This document shows, one piece after another, positions 51,658 through 61,900 of a stretch of DNA of 64,000 bases; within the stretch, counting starts at the first letter, position 1; each line of letters begins with the position of its first letter. The position numbers were made by a program, and so were the translations under genes. The stretch is from Cafeteria roenbergensis (taxonomy: Eukaryota; Sar; Bigyra; Bicosoecida; Cafeteriaceae): NCBI GenBank assembly GCA_008330645.1, contig VLTN01000023.1:248001-312000 (forward strand), given 5' to 3'. The notes below the pieces were generated by a model, which did no database searches, was not told the DNA's origin, and was given only the letters and a program-made list of their open reading frames with translations.

Positions 51658-53382
51658 TCAGGGCGGAGAGGACACTGAAGTAGCGGCGCGCTCGGCGAGA
51701 ACGTCGGCGACCGATCGAAACGCCGTCGAGTCAGACGAAGCGAACGAGCGCACAGCGTAGTCTCCCCGCCTTCCCCTCTCGAGAGCGCGAGCCCGAGCGT
51801 TGGCGTCCATTGTAGAAGTCGAAAACGTGGCGCGCACACGGCCTGGGGCTGCCGGTGCCCTCGGCACGCCGCGGTGGTCCACCTCGGGAAGCAGTGGCAG
51901 CAGTGGCGACCGGACGCTGCGATCGCGGAGGCTGTTGACGCGGCTGATGACCGACATCGGGCCGCCAAAAAAGGCGTGGCTGAGGACTTCAGCAGCGCCA
52001 TCCCTGGTGCCCAGCCGGCCGGCCGGGTCTCGAACCAACAACGCTCGGACCAGGGCTTTCGCGCTGCTCGACACGTGCGACGGAAAGGGAACGGCCGCAA
52101 AGTCAAACTGGAGGGACATAGGGACGTTGGCACGCTTTGCCCTACACGCGAAGAACGGGGGAAGCCCTGTCAGGAGCTCGAAGGCCATCACGCCAAACGA
52201 CCACCAATCGCACGCGAAGCCGTACGCCGGGGCGCCACGGTCTGCGCTGGCGGGCCGGGCCACGTCGTGGGCGGCCACCTCAGGGGCTGAATACTCGTGA
52301 GTGCCGCAGTACGAAGCGCCCCCCTTGAACATGCTGTCCTTGGACAGCCCGGCTTTGCAGAGCCCGAAGTCGCCAAGCTTGGGGTACCCCTCGCCATCGA
52401 TGAACACATTTTCAGGCTTGAGGTCGCGGTACAGGACTCCTTGCTCGTGGCAGTGCTGCAGGCCGATTGCAACGGACGCAAGGCAGAATCTGACCGCATG
52501 CTCCGAAAGTGGCGCACCGGCGCGCTGAAGCACCGAGAAGAGGTCGCCTCCGGAGCAAAGCTCCATGACAAGGTGGAGTCCCTTGGCGGTCTCAATCGCA
52601 TCGCATCCTCGGACCACGAACGGGCTGCGAACCGCAGCCAGCGCCTTCGCCTCCGACTCGGCGTGGCGCTGCTGCCGGCGCTCGGCAATGAAACGCTTGC
52701 TCAAGCACTTCACGGCCACAAGCTCGCCCGTGTGTCGGCACCGGGCTGCGACGACGCGGCCAAAGCTCCCTTCGCCGAGCTTTTGCAGCGGGAAGTACAA
52801 ATCTGTCAAAGTCGGCTGCAGCCGGCTGCTGGAGCCGCGAGGAGGAAGGGAGCTGGCGCCAGAGATGAGCCGCTGCGCCGACGCGTTCGACGGGGATGCC
52901 GATGGGGCTGAGATGCCGGCGGAATCTTGAGCCGGGACCCGCGACGTTTGCTGACGCGTGCTGGCCAGCCGGCGCGATGACATCGCCTTGCCGGCTCGGG
53001 CCAAGCGCGAAGACGTGCAGACTGACGCCACGCTGGGCGAAGAACGCCCCCAGGTTGTCGAGCCGCAGCCCGACGCTGCAGGGCGGGTGGCTGTCGCTGC
53101 GGAGCGGCCGGCCGTGTCGCCGTCCATTCGGAGCGCTGCTCTTCGCCCCGAGCCAGACAACCCTGGCAGCGAGCCAACAGCCTTGGGCTCAAACACCCGG
53201 GGCGAAGCCATTCGAGAGGGCGAGTTGCTGCTCCGGAGCGTGGACAGCGGGTCGGCAAGCAGTTGATTCCATCGGCCCCTGGCAGGCTTGGCCGGCGAAA
53301 TGCCGTCCGTGTCGGCACACGCTTTGCCGGCTCTCGGGCGGCAATGGCTTGACCGCTCGCGCGGGCTCAACGGGGGCAGCAT
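51658..53382 (-). CDS. AGC-family serine/threonine kinase
   Basis: From the ATG at 53382 the frame gives 574 residues. The kinase domain (about 193-466) shows KLGEGSFGRVV, VAVKCLSKRF with the ATP-binding Lys, VLYRDLKPENV (the AGC YRD form), LGDFGLCKAG, and SYCGTHEYSAPEV, followed by CDWWSFGVMAFELLTGLPPF. These are typical of the Akt/S6K/PKA group. No PH, C2 or AGC-C hydrophobic motif is clear, so a closer subfamily cannot be named. The N-terminal 190 residues are disordered. A CCCCCAG acceptor-like site just upstream of 53382 means an extra 5' exon is possible. Substrates are unknown. Confidence 0.88.
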   Translation of the reverse strand: MLPPLSPRERSSHCRPRAGKACADTDGISPAKPARGRWNQLLADPLSTLRSSNSPSRMASPRVFEPKAVGSLPGLSGSGRRAALRMDGDTAGRSAATATRPAASGCGSTTWGRSSPSVASVCTSSRLARAGKAMSSRRLASTRQQTSRVPAQDSAGISAPSASPSNASAQRLISGASSLPPRGSSSRLQPTLTDLYFPLQKLGEGSFGRVVAARCRHTGELVAVKCLSKRFIAERRQQRHAESEAKALAAVRSPFVVRGCDAIETAKGLHLVMELCSGGDLFSVLQRAGAPLSEHAVRFCLASVAIGLQHCHEQGVLYRDLKPENVFIDGEGYPKLGDFGLCKAGLSKDSMFKGGASYCGTHEYSAPEVAAHDVARPASADRGAPAYGFACDWWSFGVMAFELLTGLPPFFACRAKRANVPMSLQFDFAAVPFPSHVSSSAKALVRALLVRDPAGRLGTRDGAAEVLSHAFFGGPMSVISRVNSLRDRSVRSPLLPLLPEVDHRGVPRAPAAPGRVRATFSTSTMDANARARALERGRRGDYAVRSFASSDSTAFRSVADVLAERAATSVSSPP

Positions 53383-53678
53383 ACCTCCGTCAAGCAGCTG
53401 CTGGGGGGAGCGCGGAGAGGGCAAGGAGCCGGCGGCTGGGTGGAGCTGAGCTTCAATGCGAGTGGAATTGACACACCTCGGATTTCGTTCGAAGGCGATG
53501 CCGACACGATTGCCCTACCGTGCGTCGATCGCTCGTGTGGGGTGAACGGCTCTGAGTTTCCACACGTCACGCCCGCGCGTGGCGAATGAGAGTCGCCACT
53601 CGTGCCTTGCGGCTGCGAAGCTCTTGCGTTCAGGGCAACGGGACAGGAGAATCTCGTGCAATCCACTCCCACGTGCTC

Positions 53679-55998
53679 TCACTTGCGAAGCGGCTTGCCT
53701 GCAGCGTCCCAGGGCGCCTTGGCGAGGCTTGGGTCAAGCGCCGGCAGGCTGGACAACAGCCTGCCACCACCCCCGCCAGTGCTTCCGAGCGAGGGCAAGT
53801 GGTGGGGCGCTCTGGCGGCGCCTGAGCCCGCGGCCGGCATTGGGCCGAGGTGGTGAGGGGCGCGAGCGGCGCCGGATGCGCGCAGCTTGGAAGGCGAGCC
53901 TGCCGACGAGGCCGCTGCGGGCACAGGCGCAGCCGCATCCGCAGCGGCCGGCTTTGCCTCGTCAGCCTCCTTGCCGTCAGACGCTGCTGCGTCGGCTGCT
54001 GCGGCTGCCGATGCCTTGGCCGCGCCCTTGCCCCCAAGCATGGCCATAGTTGCGCGCCGGGCTGCCTCTTCTGCCTCGGCACGCTCGCGCGCCTTGGCGC
54101 GAATCTCGGCCCCGGCGTTGGCGCCGGCGGCGTCCTCCTTCACGGCCGCCACGGTGCCCCACCCCACGCCCTTGACGCCCCTGCGGCGGCCCTCCCACAC
54201 GGTCAGGCGCTGCGCCTTGGGCATGCCCGGGCCAGCAGGCCCTTGCCCTGCCCCGTACGCCTTCACCTGGGCGCCGCGGCACCTTGCGGTGACGTCGGGG
54301 AAGGCCACATCGAGCAGGGGGAGGTCCGCCGCTGCGTTTGCAAGCACGCAGTAGAGCGAGCTGCCAAAGAGGACGCAGTGCAGCACGATGCCGGACTCAA
54401 AGTACGTCTTGGACGCGATGGCCTCAACCGCGCGCAGCTCCGGCGTGAGCTCCAGCGCCAGCTCGAAGAAGGACGCAGCCCAGTCCGCGTCGATCCAGGA
54501 GGTGATGCCAACCTCTGCCATCTCCGCGAGCGTGTCTTGCACTGCGATCATCTCGTCGTGGAGGAAGCTGACGGCGGCCATGTACTGGCGCACCACGGGG
54601 AAGAAGGCCGACTCGACGGGGAACGCACCGACGTCGCACGTGTACTCCAGCCGGCCCTGCTGGCGCTGCAGCGCGGGGAGCATCTCAGGGATGTCGCCGA
54701 GGTGCAGGGCGGGGAGGCCGAAGTCGACCTTGCCCGTGTACACCCACCCGCCGTAGCGGAAGAGCGCGGCCCGGCTCGAAGTCCCGCCCGTGGGCCGCAT
54801 CACAGCGTAGATCTGCATGTAGCCGTCTCCGGACATGTCCGCCACAGCGTCTGCGTCCGAGTCGCCGCTGGCAGCGGCGGCAGCGCCCGCTGCCTCGTCC
54901 TCGAGCGCGGCAGCGGGGGAGCCAGCGTCGCCGGCCTCCCACACGCCCATCTTGGCAAACCCGGGGTGGTCGTACGTCCGGAGCTGCATGCCCCGGCGCC
55001 TGCCAACAAACTGCGCGGGGTCGCGAACAGAGAGTGTTGCCGAAGGATGAGTTGCAGCCGGCGCCGGCTTGGGCCGCTGAGCGGGCCGGCGGGAGCAGCG
55101 CGCGCAGCGGACGCAGGCAGGCCACGCCCGCGAGCGCGGCAAACCACAAGGCAGCTCACGTGCGGGAACATCGTGTCGACTAGGTCCTGCTCCGCGCCGC
55201 TTGCCTCGGACAGCGTCACGTAGAACCTGCCCCCGAAGAAGACGGCCGTGATCATCACGTCAGAGCGGTACACCTTGGCAAAGACGACAGTCGCATCCTG
55301 CAGTTATAGTGGCGAGGAGCGTCAGGCGGCGAGCCGGGGCCAACAGTGGGCGTGATGGGAACGCGAGCGCAAGGCACTCAGCAGCTCGACGAGTCGGGCA
55401 GCGGGCCGCGAGCCTGCGCGCACGCGCGCGGCGCACGCCGCGACCGCTCCGGGTCGCCCGGCTGAGCAAGCGGTTTGTACCACGCCCGCAAAGCCGCGAA
55501 GCGGGGGTGGGGGCCGGCGGGCGCGCCGCCACGACCGGTCTGCCAGCTGGGCCACAACGAAAAACGTTCGCAGCCCAACGGCGGCGAGCCATGGCGGCGG
55601 CTGGGCGCTGCCGCACTCACCTCCAGGTTCAGCCTCTCGGTGGCCTCGAATTCGAAGTAAAGGGCCGCACCTTCGCTGTCGAGCCACGTCTCCGTCTCGG
55701 CAAGCTCGGCAATCTCGTCCACAACACCTGTCATCTCCTCGCTGATGAACTCCATCGCCGAGCCCAGCGCTGCCAGGCACTTTCCGGGCACAGATCCCTC
55801 CTCCAGGGACGCGGTCTCGGCGTAGAAGGGAATCGCGCCTTGCACACGCTGGACGCCAGCCAGAGTCGAGCCGAGCTCGGATGCCGCCGTCGGCCTCGGC
55901 ACGTCCAGCGGGCCATAGTAAGTGTAGTTTCCGTACTGGTACACGCACTCCAGCCCCGACTTGCCCTCGCCGGGGCGGACAAAGTACACTTGCTCCAT
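53679..55998 (-). CDS. Unrecognised protein with two copies of one domain
   Basis: Exons 55998-55621, 55297-55160 and 55010-53679 encode 615 residues, all junctions in phase 0. The protein contains a domain of about 180 residues twice. Copy 1 (residues about 1-185) opens with QVYFVRPGEGKSG, then YQYGNYTYYGPLD, SEEMTGVVDEIAELAET and later DVMITAVFFGGRFYVTLSEA...LVDTMFP. Copy 2 (about 235-430) has MQIYAVMRPTGGTSS, FRYGGWVYTGKVD, HDEMIAVQDTLAEMAEV and GIVLHCVLFGSSLYCVLANAA...LLDVAFP at matching places. An Ala/Asp-rich linker joins them, and a disordered Ala/Ser tail of about 150 residues follows. Alternating strands and helices suggest a compact alpha/beta fold. I recognise no family. The introns fall within copy 1 and just after it, and copy 2 has none. 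Confidence 0.75.
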
Positions 55999-57049
55999 GG
56001 CCCCTTGCCGTCCGTCAGAGGCGGTCCTGCGGCCAATGCCGGTGCTCTCGGTCGGATCTGGCTCCGGCTTTACGCCTGTCTGCGCTTCAGCTCTGCCAGG
56101 GCATTTCTGGAGCCGGCGCTGGCTGGCACCATCGGAGCGAGGGGAGGGGAGGACGGCACGGTCGCGGGCGAGGTTCAACGTGGCTACAGGTGCGCGTTGT
56201 TGTGCGCAATGCGGCCCGTAGGCTGGAGAGAACAATTGGACCAAGCCGCGCAATGGGTGGCCAGGCCTCGCGTCCCTCAGAGTCGCAGCACAGTGCGTGT
56301 TGGCAGTTGCCTGCTCGGCGGCACGGCCCAAAGGTGCCACCTGTCCGTCCCCAGCCATGTGTGTTTGTGTTTGTGTGTGTGTGTGTGTGTGTGGGGAGGG
56401 GGAGGGGGGTTGGCCGCTGTGACGCCTGCTGGCACTCTTCTTGGCGCCTCGGCCCAGCTTGTCGCAGCCGGAAAGCAGCAGTTGTGTGCTGTGCGGATCG
56501 GGGCGGGACTTCGTTGGCTCCTCATGGGCTGTGCCATTGGCAGACGCGATCCCACACTGGGTCGATGAGCGGGTAGGCGGGCGAGCAGCGAGCACGGCCA
56601 TCCGCGTTGCTCGGACGCACGGTTCCCCGCAATCGACGGTGGAGGCCCCCGCGCAGTGCTGGGTGTTCCCGGCCACTCTCGGGATCCAGACCATGACAGC
56701 ATCTTCGGTGCGGGGTGGTGGCCAAAACACACACACACGTCCTCGCCCCGTCCGATGCGGTGGAGCTGACGGCCTCGCCTGCCCTCGCTGGTTGCGCGGC
56801 GCAGCGCATGCGTCCGACATCCGGCGCAGTTGCGCCGTCGGGAGAGCCCCAGCCCTGTACCCCTTCCCCTCCCCAGGCACGTGCGGAGGCGTGCACACCG
56901 AGGGAATGCCGTCGGCCACGCACCGCAACGCTGGGACGCAACCACGATGCGCTGCTCTGCCACGCTCTTGTGCTCGACGGGTCACTCGCGCGCCAGCCGC
57001 CGGAAGGGGTGCCCAGAACGGCCGGCCGATCGGCCACGGCGCCGCAATC
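55999..57049. promoter_or_regulatory. Long divergent region, two-copy-domain gene / SLC25 carrier
   Basis: 1051 bp between outward-facing start codons. The frame of the two-copy gene stays open leftward of its ATG on the minus strand to about 57285, but the translation is low-complexity and antisense to the carrier's first exon, so I treat it as non-coding. A GT tract lies near 56370 and CA-rich sequence near 56730. Confidence 0.45.
56358..56393. repeat. GT microsatellite
   Basis: Interrupted then pure GT repeat (about eleven units in the pure part), followed by a G-rich stretch. It lies about 365 bp upstream of the two-copy-domain gene's start. Confidence 0.9.
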
Positions 57050-58343
57050 ATGAGCTCGGAGCTCTCCAAGACGCTCCGCGACCTGACAGCCGGGACTGCA
57101 GGCGGCTGCGCCGGCATCGTCGTTGGGCACGTGAGGCAAGCGCTTGGCCGAGGGAGGTCAAACGATGGGCGCCGCCGGAAGCCAGGAAGAGCGCGCTGCC
57201 GCGCAGGCGCTGCACAATATTTGCTCGCACTGCGCAGCGGCGTGTGTGGGGCGCCCGTGGGGAACGCCCGACGCTGCAGCGCCATGCGGTCGTCGGCGAA
57301 GTTGCACCGCCGACGCGTTCAACCAACGCGGAGATGGGCCGCTGCGACCCGCCCGAGCCGGGCGCCGAGTTGGCACCGCCGAGCTGAAGCCTGGCGCCAC
57401 GGGGAGTGCATCGGCGGGCCGCTTTTGCCGGTCTGCGGCGCTGCCGCGGCCCGGGTGACCCAGCGTGCGCTTTTCCTCGGTCGCGCCATTGCCTGTCGAC
57501 TCGCAGCCGCTGGACACTGTCAAGACCCGCATGCAGTCGATTCACACCCGTGGGTTGTATTCGGGCACGATTGACGCCCTTGTGACCATTGTGCGCAAGG
57601 AGGGCTGGCGGGCTTGGTTCCGCGGCATCGCCGCCCCGCTCCTTGGCAACGCGCCGGTCAACGCCGTGATGTTCGCGGCGTACGGCAACGCGAAGCGCGC
57701 TATGGACCTCGAATGGGGCCCCGACCCCCCCGGCAAGACCTCGCACGCCAAGGCGGCCATCGCGGGCGGCTGGGGCGGGCTCCTTCAGTGCGCGATCACC
57801 ACCCCCATGGAGCTGATCAAGTGCCGGCAGCAGGTCACACAGGGCCGCACTGGGCACATCCCAGGCATGGGCGACACCGTGCGTGCGCTCGTCTCCGAGG
57901 CGGGGCTCGTGCGGGGCCTGTTTCGCGGCTTCGGGGCCACGGTGCTGCGCGATGTGCCCTCATTCGCCGCCTACTTCTGGGCGTACGAGGTGACCAAGGA
58001 CGCGCTCCGCGCATACGCAGGGATCCCCTGCGTGGACAAGCGCGGAAAGGTGGTCGTGGCCCCTGTGTGGGTGCTGCTTACCGCCGGCTCCGTGGCAGGC
58101 GTGGCCACCTGGGTCAGCTGCTACCCCATCGACGTGGTGAAGACTGCTCAGCAGACCCTCCCCGAGGGCACACCCGCCAGCGAGCGAACCATTGCCGCCG
58201 TGACCCGCCGCATTTGGCGCTCGGAGGGGGCCATCGGCTTCACTCGCGGCATCGTGCCCACCGTGGTCCGCGCCGTGCCCAGCAACGCCGTCACGTTCCT
58301 CGTGTACGAGTGGTGTCTCCAGGTCATGGGCCACCACGACTAG
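57050..58343 (+). CDS. SLC25 mitochondrial carrier (carnitine/ornithine-type)
   Basis: Exons 57050-57130 and 57507-58343 encode 305 residues. Three repeats of the carrier signature are present: HPLDTVKTRMQ (completed across the junction), TPMELIKCRQQV and YPIDVVKTAQQT. Each is followed by a G-rich even helix start and a FRG or FTRG element (WFRGIAAPLL, LFRGFGATVL, FTRGIVPTVV). Length is standard. Family members exchange metabolites across the mitochondrial inner membrane. The IKCRQQ form in repeat 2 recalls the carnitine/acylcarnitine and ornithine/basic amino-acid group, but the substrate is not settled. The 376-bp intron starts GTGAGG and ends TCGCAG, and contains a TATTTGC element at 57218-57224. 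Confidence 0.92.
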
Positions 58344-58949
58344 ACGCCAGCCACGCGCGCCTCCGCAGCTCTCGATCGTGTTCCGCGGCAGACCAGCCCA
58401 TGGTGGCTGCGGCCCGCGCGAACGCAGCACCCTCCTGTGCCCCCCCCCCGCCCCCCTCATCCAGGCGTGGCTTGCGCCTGACCAGCATTGCCCCCGCGGT
58501 CCGTGTCGTGCTGCGTCCCTCCACTCCTGTTTCCGGCCGGTATGCGGCCATCACCGTCCCCTCACGCAACAGTCGGCTCTGCAGCCCAGGCTTCCCGCCC
58601 GCTGGCTGCCTTGCACCTGGCGTATTGTGGCGCCCGCCCACGTAAAGTGCGCGTTGGGCGAAATTTCGTGGAATTGTTCGTTTGGGTGTCCCTCTCCGTA
58701 TTCCGCCGCCCAGAGCGTGCGTACCCCCGCCGCGTTGCCGCAACGCTCACGGGCGATTTGAACCCCCCGCGCTCTCCCACACGCATCCACGCGCGGCCCG
58801 GACAGGGGGCGGCACGAACCGACCCGGCCTCGAGCGAAATCGGAGCCCGCCTGAGTGGCGGGGCGTCGTTCTGGAGAGTGCGCGCGCCTGCTGTCCAGAG
58901 CCGTTGCGCCATGCTTGCATCGCTCGCTGCACCAGACCACATTCGCGAA
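58344..58949. other. Intergenic, convergent, nothing recognised
   Basis: 606 bp between the stops of the carrier and the PDZ/PH gene. It should hold two 3' UTRs. I see no gene, RNA or repeat. Confidence 0.5.
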
Positions 58950-61900
58950 TCAAGCACGGGTATGCCTTCTCTGCGCGACCATGTACACCACTGCGCGCAG
59001 GACGAGCACCCACTGCCTGCGCTCCTCCTCGCTGTTCATGGCGAAGAAGTAGCTCTTGTCCGGGACCCTCACCCATAGCATGTGCGGCTTCAGCTGGCGG
59101 GGGCGAAACCGCGCCACGACAAGGTCGAGCTCCTCAGCGGTGCAACCGACCCCGCCGCCGGTCGTGCGCCACGCCGCAAGCACCGCAGCGCCGGTCTCAT
59201 GCACAGCCGAGTCCGACGGACCCCCTCCCCTCCCGCGCCTTCCCCAGGCCGACCCGGCAGGCAGCGGGAGGGCGGCCACCGCGCGGATGGCCTCAAGCTC
59301 GATCTCGCCCTTGGCCTCCCGGTCCGCCGACCCGCGCTTGTAGAAAACGGACCCGGCTCCCAGCGTGAGGTGCCTGTCTCGCCAGGCGTTGGGCCGGGCG
59401 GTCGGCCCTTCGCACGAGGACTTTGCCGCCGCCGTTTGGAGCACGATCGCAACTCGCGCCTTGGAGAGCGCGTCCGACGCTGAGTCAAGGAGGTTCAGCA
59501 CCTCCCTCGGGATGCCCACCTCGGCTTCCACGGCGTCGCTGGCGTCTTCCGACACCGTGTCGGGCTTGGCGGCTGCCGCCTCCTCTGCTTGCCCGGACGG
59601 CTCGCCAGCTGGTCTCGCCACGCCAGCGTCGCCCCTGGCATCGGCAGAGCCGTTCCCGCCGGCTTTGGCGGAACCGGGCGCAGCGGCACCCGTCATCCCG
59701 CTGACCGGATCAGATGGACTGAGCGCCGTCCGGTCGCTCCCAGGGCCTTCCGCGACGATCACATCGCTGGACACGCCATCGATGGCCACTGCCTTGCCTG
59801 CAGAGCCCCCATCCGCTTGGCCGATCGCCGCGTCTGAGCCGGACCCGCCGAGGTGCTGACTCCGGACCGCTGCCAGAGCCAGCGACTTGACGGCCAGCGC
59901 TGCAGACGCCGTGCCCCCAAAGATACCGCCCCTCGCCCTCCCAGCCGCGCCCGGCTCGCCCGCGACCTGCAAGCCGGCTCGCGCCTCGATAGCGCCAGCG
60001 CCAGCGCCCGCTTGGGACCCTCGTCCGCCGCCGCCGGCGCCAAGCTCCGCGTCGCCACGGAACCCGGCGCCACCGGAGCCAAGTGCGAAGTCCTGCTGCC
60101 GCGCGCGGCGCTGCGCTGCCCGCCGCTCGGCTGGCGACCGCCGCATCGGCCTCGCGCCGCGGCGCTCCTGCTCCAGGCGCAGCGCCCGCGCCGCCGCCTC
60201 CAGCGCCGACGGCGACCCCTTTTCAGCCAGCAGCCGGAGCAGCGTCGCGCGGAGGGCCTCCGCTTCGGCCCTCGCAGCAGCCGTCTCCGAGCGCGCCGCC
60301 TCCGCCTCCGCCTGAGCCATACGGAGGCGCCGCTCTGTCCGCAGGTGCGAAACCGCGCCCTGTCTGTACTGCGCGAGGGCAGCCTGCACCAGCAGCGCAG
60401 ACGACGAGTCCACGCCGCCATTGGACCCGGCAGAGCCAGCGGCAGAGCCAGCGGCAGAGCCAGTGGCAGAGCCCTCTCTTGCGCGCCTGCTGGAGCGGCG
60501 CCCTGCCGCCCGCTGAAGCAGCTCCACCGTGGTGGACGCTCGGCGCCTCGGCGCTGCATCCCCCTCGGGCAAGGGTGGCGGCACTGCTTCGCCGCCCCTG
60601 CGCCCGTCCCGCCGCGCTCGCTGACCGGGCATGCCCCGGACCGCTGCAACGCCGCCACCCGCTCCAGCCCGGCGAATGGCCCCGCCGTCAGCCGACTCCG
60701 CGTCGCTCGCGGCGTCATCCTCCTCGCTGTCGTCGCTGCCGCCACCGCCGGCAGAGCCGTGCAGGTACCCGTCGACAGCACCCTCCGCTCCGAGGGCGCG
60801 CCGAAGCCGCGCCAGCTCCGCCCGCAGCGCGGCTCTGTCTGCTTCTGAGGCAGCCAGCGCCGCGCAAGCAGCGTCGCTCTCGTCAGCTGCCCGCGTTGCT
60901 CGCTCTGCGAGCTCCCTCACAGCGGCGGCAGCTCGCTGGTCCACCGTGGTTTCGCCGTCCGGCCCCACCCGGCAGAGGGCCTCGAGGGCGGCCTCCGCCG
61001 CCCCCTCCACGGCGCGCCGGGGCGAGGACCTGCCAGCGGTGGACACGGATGCCATTCGCGCCCGACCCACCGGTGACGCGGCCGAGATGGGAGCGAGATG
61101 CAAAGGAGATGCGGCGCGCTTGGTGGGCGTTGGGGGTGCCGAGCCAAGCAGCGACGCAATCTTGCTGACCGAGCGCGCCGCCTGGGGCGCGGTGGCACCC
61201 GTAGGCAGCGGCGCGGCCACGCGGGGGAGCGGGCTGGAGTCTGCGCCCGCGCCGCCCGCGCCAGAGGCGGGGCCGCCCCCGGAACCACTGGAGCGGTGCG
61301 CGCCCGACACAGCCGCACGCACAGCCGATGCAAAGCTCATCGCCGCCCCCCTTGCTGAAGCAGCAGTTGCCGCTGAAGTTGCAGTTTCAGTTGTAGTCTC
61401 AGTCGCAGGCACGGCGGCTTCGACGGGGCCAGCCTTGGAGTCGCTCGTGTCGCTGGGGGGCTTTTGCGTGAGCGTGCGGCCGGCCAGCATGATGCGGCCG
61501 ACGACCCCTCTCAGGCGCAGGGGCTGGCCGCCCGTCGCGGCCGCGGCGGGCATGAGGTGGGCCATGCCCTGGCGCTGGGCTCGGAAGATTGCCTCGAACT
61601 GGGATCCGTGCTCCCGCCGAGCCGCGGTGCGGAGTCTTGAAACGAACTCCAACTCCGCACGCAGTCTGGCAGTCGCGTCGTCGCCCCTGCTGCGCTCCCA
61701 CCGCAGCAGGCTCACGAGCGACCGCGTGAGCCCGGCGAGGCGCTCAAGCTTAATCTCCAGCGACGTCATCTCCGCGTCGTCGGCCTTTCGTTTCGCCGCC
61801 TCCGCCGCGCGTTCGCTCTCCAGCTGCAGCCGCTGCGCAAGGTAGCGTCCCGCAAGCGCGGCGTATCGGCGCCGCAGTTCCGCCATGAGAGGCAGCCGGA

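Noticed and set aside
53679-55998. Resemblance of the repeated domain to longin or coatomer-zeta folds
   Set aside because: Only a loose similarity of helix spacing. No family motif aligns, so I did not assign it and left it as a test.
55378-57285. Minus-strand frame of 635 codons running upstream of the two-copy-domain gene
   Set aside because: Only the part from the ATG at 55998 is protein-like. The rest is low-complexity, crosses GT repeats and is antisense to the carrier exon.
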